From positions 96,260 through 159,538 of the forward strand of contig LXQJ01000051.1 of assembly GCA_001683895.1 (NCBI GenBank): 63,279 nucleotides of DNA. Direction: 5' to 3'. The stretch comes from Luteimonas sp. ANT-B3E. Lineage in GTDB: Bacteria; Pseudomonadota; Gammaproteobacteria; Xanthomonadales; Xanthomonadaceae. Each line of letters opens with the position of its first letter. The first letter of the stretch is position 1. Made by a program: the position numbers and the translations under genes. This document shows, one piece after another, positions 58,279 to 63,279 of the stretch. Under the pieces are notes generated by a model. It was given only the letters and a program-made list of their open reading frames with translations, was not told the origin of the DNA and did no database searches.

Positions 58279-59019
58279 ATGACGGCACGCGTGGCACTGG
58301 TGACGGGCGGAACGGGCGGTATCGGCACGGCGATCTGCCGCAGGCTGGCCGAGGGCGGCCACCGCGTGGCGACCAACTTCCGCAACGAGGACAAGGCGCG
58401 CGCGTGGCAGGCGCAGATGCAGGCCGCCGGGCACGACATCGCGCTCGCCGCAGGCGACGTCGGCTCCCCCGAGGAGGCCGAGCGCATGGTCCGCGAGGCC
58501 GAGCGCCAGCTGGGTCCGGTCGACATCCTGGTCAACAACGCCGGCATCACCCGCGACGGCACCTTTCACAAGATGACCGCGCCCCAGTGGCAGGAGGTCA
58601 TCAACACCAACCTCAACTCGGTGTTCAACGTCACCCGCCCCGTGATCGAAGGCATGCGCGACCGCAAGTGGGGCCGCATCATCCAGATCAGCTCGATCAA
58701 CGGACAGAAGGGACAGTACGGGCAGGCCAACTACGCCGCGGCCAAGGCCGGCATGCACGGCTTCACCATCTCCCTGGCGCAGGAGAATGCCCGTTTCGGC
58801 ATCACCGTCAATACCGTGTCGCCTGGTTACATCGGCACCGACATGGTGATGGCGGTGCCCGAGGACGTGCGCGCGAAGATCGTCGCGCAGATCCCGACCG
58901 GGCGTCTCGGCAACCCTGACGAGATCGCGTACGCGGTCGGGTTCTTCATCCCCGACGAGGCCAGCTGGATCACCGGGGCCAACCTGTCCGCCAACGGCGG
59001 TCAGTACATGGGCTGGTAG
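58279..59019 (+). CDS. phbB: Acetoacetyl-CoA reductase
   Basis: 246 residues, SDR family. It reduces acetoacetyl-CoA to (R)-3-hydroxybutyryl-CoA for polyhydroxybutyrate. Seen: NADP motif VTGGTGGIGTAI, VNNAGITRDGTFHKM, the catalytic Ser in IQISSINGQKGQ and Tyr/Lys in YAAAKAGMHGF, and SPGYIGTDMVMAV. The ribosome site AGGGAGAG lies 9 bp before the ATG. The synthase genes phaC/phaE and phaA are not in the window. Confidence 0.92.
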   Translation: MTARVALVTGGTGGIGTAICRRLAEGGHRVATNFRNEDKARAWQAQMQAAGHDIALAAGDVGSPEEAERMVREAERQLGPVDILVNNAGITRDGTFHKMTAPQWQEVINTNLNSVFNVTRPVIEGMRDRKWGRIIQISSINGQKGQYGQANYAAAKAGMHGFTISLAQENARFGITVNTVSPGYIGTDMVMAVPEDVRAKIVAQIPTGRLGNPDEIAYAVGFFIPDEASWITGANLSANGGQYMGW

Positions 59020-59108
59020 CGGTACCCGGACGCGTTCATTTCCGGCAGGTTGCAAGCCCTTCGGCGCTGGGCCATGCTGCGGGCCAGCATCGTTAGAGTG
59101 TTTGCTCA

Positions 59109-59633
59109 ATGACCACGAACCGTGTAATCAAGAAGTATCCCAACCGGCGCCTCTATGACACCGAGATCTCGAGCTACATCACCATCGAGGATGTGCGCCA
59201 GCTGATCGTCGACGGCGAGACCTTCGAGGTCCGCGACGCCAAGAGCGGCGAGGATCTGACGCGGCAGGTGCTGCTGCAGATCATCACCGAGCACGAGCAG
59301 GACGGGCAGCCGATGCTGTCGACACAGCTGCTCAGCCAGATCATCCGCTTCTACGGCGACTCGCTGCAGGGCTTCATGGGCAGCTACCTCGACCGCTCGA
59401 TGCAGACCTTCCTCGAGCAGCAGCACCAGTTCCGCCAGCAGATGGGCAGCGTCCTCGGGCAGACACCGTGGGCGATGATGAACCAGCTGACCGAGCGCAA
59501 CATGGCGATGTGGCAGGAGTTCCAGCAGAGCCTGATCGGCGGCATGGGCCGCTCGCCCGGCAGCCCCACGCCTGGCCCGCCCAGCGCCGGCAGGATGCGT
59601 GACGCCGACGCCCCGAAACCCCGGGGCAAGTGA
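59109..59633 (+). CDS. phaR: Polyhydroxyalkanoate synthesis repressor PhaR
   Basis: 174 residues. PhaR binds DNA and PHA granules and represses phasin/PHA genes. The N-terminal DNA-binding domain is typical: RVIKKYPNRRLYDTEISSYI (about 5-24), LIVDGETFEVRDAKSGEDLT and QVLLQIITEHEQDGQPML. The C-part is Gln/Met-rich helices (LEQQHQFRQQMGSVLG, MAMWQEFQQSLIGGM), then a Pro/Gly tail. It lies between two phbB-like genes, and its stop overlaps the GTG of the second. Confidence 0.95.
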   Translation: MTTNRVIKKYPNRRLYDTEISSYITIEDVRQLIVDGETFEVRDAKSGEDLTRQVLLQIITEHEQDGQPMLSTQLLSQIIRFYGDSLQGFMGSYLDRSMQTFLEQQHQFRQQMGSVLGQTPWAMMNQLTERNMAMWQEFQQSLIGGMGRSPGSPTPGPPSAGRMRDADAPKPRGK

Positions 59634-60382
59634 CGCCCACACGCGGGTCGCGGACCGCCGTCGGCACCGGCGGCACCGGCGGCCTGGGCACCGCGATCTG
59701 CGCGCTGCTCGCCCAGACGGGACACCGGGTAGTCGCGGCTGACCTTGGGCCGCTCGACGGGCGTGCCGATGCGCTGCGCGCCGCGATCCCGGGTCATGAC
59801 GTCGACTGCGTCGCGCTCGACGTCACAGACTTCGACGCCTGCACGGGTGCGTTCGCCGACATCGCACGCCGCCACGGCGACGTTGGCATCCTGGTCAACG
59901 CCGCCGGCATCACCCGCGACGGCACGCTGCGCAAGATGGCGCACCCGCAGTGGCGACAGGTGATGGACGTCAACCTCGACGGCGTCTTCCACTGCACCCG
60001 GCAGGTCGTCGACGGCATGGCCGCAGGCGGCTTCGGGCGCATCGTCAACATCAGCTCGGTCAACGGCCAGACCGGCCAGTTCGGACAGACCAACTACGCC
60101 GCAGCCAAGGCGGGCATGCACGGGTTCACGATGTCACTGGCGCGCGAGCTCGCGCGCAAGGGCGTCCCCGTCAACTCGATTTCCCCCGGCTATGTCGACA
60201 CCGCACTTGTAATGGCGATGCCCGCCAACATCCGCGACGGCATCGTCGCGCAGGTGCCGGTGGGGCGACTGGGGCGCGCGGACGAAATCGCGCGCGTCGT
60301 CGGCTTCCTGGTCGACGACGACGCCGGCTACATCACCGGCGCCAACATCCCGGTCAATGGCGGGCTGTTCATGAGCTTCTGA
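59630..60382 (+). CDS. Second acetoacetyl-CoA reductase-like SDR
   Basis: 250 residues, GTG start overlapping phaR (GTGA). Close to PhbB: GTGGTGGLGTAI, VNAAGITRDGTLRKM, VNISSVNGQTGQFGQTNY (Ser and Tyr of the catalytic site) and SPGYVDTALVMAM. The first strand reads TAVGTGG rather than the usual ALVTGG, so the dinucleotide site is altered slightly. It may be a paralogue of the phbB 0.6 kb upstream, with a different acyl-CoA or cofactor preference. The role in PHB is inferred from phaR. Confidence 0.85.
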   Translation: MTPTRGSRTAVGTGGTGGLGTAICALLAQTGHRVVAADLGPLDGRADALRAAIPGHDVDCVALDVTDFDACTGAFADIARRHGDVGILVNAAGITRDGTLRKMAHPQWRQVMDVNLDGVFHCTRQVVDGMAAGGFGRIVNISSVNGQTGQFGQTNYAAAKAGMHGFTMSLARELARKGVPVNSISPGYVDTALVMAMPANIRDGIVAQVPVGRLGRADEIARVVGFLVDDDAGYITGANIPVNGGLFMSF

Positions 60383-60409
60383 GCGCAGCGCGCTGCAGCG
60401 CGCCGCGCT

Positions 60410-61309
60410 TCAGGGCGTGGTGCAGAAGCGCTCGCGGTATTCCATCGCCTTGGGCATCCACGACCGCAGGTTCTGGATCCGCGTGCCGGGATTGGGATGC
60501 GTCGACGAGAACTCCGGCGGCGCCCCGCCACCGCTGGCCGCGCCCATGCGCTCCCACAGCGGCACCGACTCTGCGGGGTCGAAGCATGCCGCCGCGGCCA
60601 GCATCAGCCCGACCTCGTCAGCCTCTGTCTCGTGCTTGCGCGCGTACGGCAGCAGGTAGCCGTAGCCCATCGCCGCCATCACCATCTGCTGCTGCTGCGG
60701 GTCCATACCGCTCATCGCGCCGGCCATCTGCCCCATCTGCGACAGCTTCTGCTGTGCCATGCGCTGGGCGCCGTGGCGCAGCAGTGCGTGCGCGATCTCG
60801 TGGCCCATCACCACCGCCATCGCGTCCTCGTTGCCTGCCACCGGCACCAGACCGGTGTAGACCGCCATCTTGCCGCCCGGCAGGCAGAAGGCATTCGCCT
60901 GCTCGGATTCGATGACCTGCACGTCCCATTCGAAATCCTGCGAGAACGTCGGCGCCTGCTGCCCGTTCTCCGCCGCCAGCGCGGCCTCGACCTCGGGCAC
61001 CTTGTCGATCAGCCGCGCGGCGATGGCGCGCACCTGGCGCGCGATCTCCGAGTCCGGATCCACCGGACGCTCCTGCGACAGGATCTCCTCGTACGCCTGC
61101 AGCCCCAGCGCCTTTTCGTCCTCGATCGACAGGCTCCTGTCGATCAGCACCTTCTCCCCGGTCACGGGGTCCACCGTCTGGTTGGAAAAGTAGTAGTACA
61201 CGCCGTAGATCGCAAACACCGCAAGGATCAGCATGCGCGGATTGAAGCCGCCTCGCCGCCGTGCCGGCTGTCCTTGGCCACCTCGGTTGCCGAACGGGTC
61301 CTGTCGCAT
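60410..61309 (-). CDS. M48-family metallopeptidase, membrane-anchored
   Basis: 299 residues. A basic, Gly-rich N-end (RQDPFGNRGGQGQPARRRGG) precedes one membrane helix (about 25-41, MLILAVFAIYGVYYYF). The periplasmic zinc peptidase follows, with NAFCLPGGKMAVYTGL, the motif VVMGHEIAHALLRHG, and the third ligand Glu in HETEADEVGL. The C-end EFSSTHPNPGTRIQNLRSWMP is typical of the YcaL/LoiP-type group. The substrate is unknown; outer-membrane or envelope quality control is the usual proposal. 37 bp from the next gene on the same strand. Confidence 0.92.
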   Translation of the reverse strand: MRQDPFGNRGGQGQPARRRGGFNPRMLILAVFAIYGVYYYFSNQTVDPVTGEKVLIDRSLSIEDEKALGLQAYEEILSQERPVDPDSEIARQVRAIAARLIDKVPEVEAALAAENGQQAPTFSQDFEWDVQVIESEQANAFCLPGGKMAVYTGLVPVAGNEDAMAVVMGHEIAHALLRHGAQRMAQQKLSQMGQMAGAMSGMDPQQQQMVMAAMGYGYLLPYARKHETEADEVGLMLAAAACFDPAESVPLWERMGAASGGGAPPEFSSTHPNPGTRIQNLRSWMPKAMEYRERFCTTP

Positions 61310-61346
61310 CGGGGTGGGTCTCCTGCCGGCCGGGTCGGGCGCGGGT

Positions 61347-63279
61347 CTATAGGTCGCGCGCGACGCGGAAGCCGATGCGCGCGTTGGCGGTGTCGACCGG
61401 GACCGGCGCTCGCCATGACGATCGCGTCTGTGACGGTGCGCTGGCCCAGGAGCCTCCGCGGATCACCTGCGTGCGGCAGCCGGGGTTGACCCAGGCGGTG
61501 CCGCCGGTCGGCGCGCGGCGATAGCTATCATGCCAGCAGTCGGCGACCCATTCGCTGACGTTGCCGCCGAGGTCATGCAGGCCGAACGCGTTGGCCGAAA
61601 ACGTCCCCACCGGCGCGGGGCCCCAATGGCCGTCGCCATATCCGCTGAACGCATTGCTCCAGCTGCGTCCGCCCGGCGAGCGGTCGCGGGCGCCGGTGAC
61701 GTTGCCGCTGCCCGAGGGCGGCTCCCCCGTGCCCCATGGATACACCGCATCGCCACCCGCGCGCAGCGCGTACTCGAACTCGGCCTCGCTCGGCAGCCGG
61801 TAGCGCTGGCCGCTCTCATCCGACAGCCACGCCGCGTAGGCCTCTGCATCCGGGGCACTGACGTGCAGCACCGGCGCGGTGCCGTCAGCGGTCGCCCCGG
61901 CGTAGTCCGACCGCCAGTCGACGCGGCTGCGGCGGATGAAATTGCCGCTGCGCTCGTCATAGGCCATCGAGTAGCCGCGGCGGTCGGCGCGCGTGCGGTG
62001 TGCGGTGGCGGCGATGAAGCGTCCGAACTCCGCCACCGTCACCTCGTGCAGCGCAAGCGCGAAGCCACGGTCGAAGCGCACGTAGCGCTGCGGCCGCTCG
62101 TTGGCCTCGGCTTGGGCATCGTCGTCGGCGGCCCCCATCCGGAAGCCGCCGTGGGGCACCACCACCATCTGTGGCCCGCGCGCGCCGCTGGCGAGCGCAT
62201 CGGTGAAGTTCTGTCGCGGCCTGAACATGCCGTAGTACACCGCGAGGTCGATGCGCTCGCGCAGCTCCGACGCGGCCGGATCGCCGGGCTCCGCCAGCGA
62301 CAGCAGCTGCGCCAGCAGCCCGCGAGCCGCGTCGACGTCGCCTCCGCGCGCCAGCAGCGCCACGCCCTGGTCGCGCAGGCGGGCGATGCGCGACAGGCGC
62401 ATCTGCACGACCCGGGCGCGCGCGTCGCCGACGGTCGCGGTGTCGTCGCGGATCGCGTCGGCCGCATCCAGCCAGCTCGCCGCAGCCACGAAGTCGCCGC
62501 CGCCGCCCGCCTTCTCGGCGCGGCGGATCAGGGCGCTCTCGACCGCGGCTTCCGCCTGCAGCGCGCGCGGATACCCGGGCGCCAGCGCCAGCGCCTCGCG
62601 CGCCAGCGCCAGCGCAGCGCCTCCGTCCTCCCCAACCTCGTCCTGCGCCAGCGCGCGCTCGGCGCCGCTGCCCAGCTCCCACAGCCGGTCCGCCAGGTCG
62701 ACTCGCGCCAGATATGCCTCCACCGCGGGCGCATCGGGCGCCGCGGTGCGCACCACCGCGGCGGACACGCGCGCCGCGCGGAGCGCCTCGCCTTCGTCGT
62801 CGGCCAGCACCAAGGCACGGCCGCCTTCAGCAAGGACCGCGGCGACCGCCTTCGCAAGGCCCGCGCGCGCGCGCGCCACGTCGGCAGCGTCGCTGGGGCC
62901 CGTGGCCTCGTGCGCATCTGCGGTACCGGTCGCCATCCCGGCTCCGCCGCCGCTGCTTTCCGCATTGATGACCGCCAGGTACAGGGGGATCGCCGAATCG
63001 CCCCCGGCGTACAGGTCGCCCGCGGCGAGTGCGGCATCGGCCGCAGCGACGAGGCCGCGCTCGTCCTCCGGGTCGCGGTCGACCGTCGGCACCCGCCAGG
63101 TCAGGCGCTCTGCGAGGCGGTCGTCGCCGCTGATCACCACCTGGCCGTCGCGATCGCGCCTGGCGCCGTCCGCGCCGGCAACCGCACCGTCGTACCCGGG
63201 TGCGGGGTCGTCGCCAGCGCAGCCCGCGAGCGCGAGCGCCGCCGCGAGCGCGAGCGCCAGCACGCGCCCGACCTGCCGG
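61347..63279 (-). CDS. Lipoprotein with formylglycine-enzyme-like (SUMF1) domain, 5' end near window edge
   Basis: At least 638 residues. A GTG at 63261-63263 starts LALALAAALALAGCAGDD, a lipobox, but without a basic n-region. The frame continues upstream as RQVGR to the window edge, so the true start is probably outside. Residues about 60-340 are helical, TPR-like (VAAASWLDAADAIRDDTATV, ALALAREALALAPGYPRAL). Residues about 365-638 form the SUMF1/EgtB fold: GGFRMGAADDDAQ, LHEVTVAEFGRFIAAT, YRLPSEAEFEYALRAGG, LGGNVSEWVADCW and VIRGGSWASAP. The paired catalytic Cys of true formylglycine enzymes are not apparent, so it is probably a binding or structural form. It may work with the adjacent M48 peptidase. 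Confidence 0.85.
   Translation of the reverse strand, partial: RQVGRVLALALAAALALAGCAGDDPAPGYDGAVAGADGARRDRDGQVVISGDDRLAERLTWRVPTVDRDPEDERGLVAAADAALAAGDLYAGGDSAIPLYLAVINAESSGGGAGMATGTADAHEATGPSDAADVARARAGLAKAVAAVLAEGGRALVLADDEGEALRAARVSAAVVRTAAPDAPAVEAYLARVDLADRLWELGSGAERALAQDEVGEDGGAALALAREALALAPGYPRALQAEAAVESALIRRAEKAGGGGDFVAAASWLDAADAIRDDTATVGDARARVVQMRLSRIARLRDQGVALLARGGDVDAARGLLAQLLSLAEPGDPAASELRERIDLAVYYGMFRPRQNFTDALASGARGPQMVVVPHGGFRMGAADDDAQAEANERPQRYVRFDRGFALALHEVTVAEFGRFIAATAHRTRADRRGYSMAYDERSGNFIRRSRVDWRSDYAGATADGTAPVLHVSAPDAEAYAAWLSDESGQRYRLPSEAEFEYALRAGGDAVYPWGTGEPPSGSGNVTGARDRSPGGRSWSNAFSGYGDGHWGPAPVGTFSANAFGLHDLGGNVSEWVADCWHDSYRRAPTGGTAWVNPGCRTQVIRGGSWASAPSQTRSSWRAPVPVDTANARIGFRVARDL

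Overview
The window is high-GC DNA, densely coded on both strands, and looks chromosomal. Several traits point to the Xanthomonadaceae (Lysobacter/Luteimonas/Xanthomonas relatives). Arginine synthesis runs through N-acetylcitrulline: there is an N-acetylornithine carbamoyltransferase and a fused acetylglutamate kinase/acetyltransferase. A compact his operon is headed by a TrpR-family gene, and mtaD-ubiG-phosphatase, efp/epmB and phaR/phbB have the expected neighbours. There is no rRNA, CRISPR array, insertion sequence, phage or integrative element, and no gene-free stretch longer than 300 bases. The assignment rests on gene order and family recognition only.

Layout. 1-4.2 kb: a secreted DUF2388-type gene pair (one cut by the window edge), an FAD-linked oxidase divergent from serA, and a frame-disrupted Nudix gene. 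4.3-8.8 kb: three sodium-coupled membrane transporters in a row (AGCS, NhaC, NSS). 8.9-11.9 kb: methionine salvage mtnB-mtnD-mtnC and a C13-type peptidase. 12-15.8 kb: two divergent genes, a calcineurin-like phosphoesterase and a 7TM diguanylate cyclase, both broken in this sequence. 15.9-27 kb (minus strand): hisS, a histidine-type ammonia-lyase, then a TrpR-family regulator followed by hisG-D-C-B-H-A-F-IE. 27.2 kb: tRNA-Pro(CGG). 27.4-33.3 kb: pgaABCD for poly-N-acetylglucosamine. 33.3-40.4 kb (minus strand): argF', argG, argE-type deacetylase, argB(A), argC, argH. 40.6-46.1 kb: a small exported protein, cysS, sufE, an MFS carrier, a small unknown protein and a DksA-like protein with a histone-like tail. 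46.3-50.9 kb: yidD, a remnant of dihydroorotase, an M23 peptidase, folE2, a phytoene/squalene-synthase-like gene, a MupP/Gph phosphatase and ubiG. 51-56.2 kb: mtaD, efp divergent from epmB, and a FimX-like degenerate GGDEF/EAL protein. 56.3-63.3 kb: htpX, gluQ, phbB-phaR-phbB, an M48 peptidase and a formylglycine-enzyme-like lipoprotein.

How the genes work together. The his cluster with hisS and the ammonia-lyase covers histidine synthesis, charging and probable breakdown. A palindrome overlapping the promoter of the TrpR-family gene suggests that this protein controls itself and the operon behind it. The arg block holds most of the acetylated pathway from glutamate to arginine. The pga operon sits in a window that also carries two c-di-GMP genes. 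MtnB, MtnD, MtnC and MtaD handle methylthioadenosine-derived metabolites. SerA and the neighbouring oxidase probably form a 2-hydroxyglutarate cycle.

Sequence quality or decay. Several genes carry frameshifts, some of them in homopolymer runs: Nudix, phosphoesterase, diguanylate cyclase, yidD and possibly a small unknown gene. One gene also has a nonsense codon, and dihydroorotase is reduced to a stub. The sequence alone cannot tell real gene decay from assembly error.
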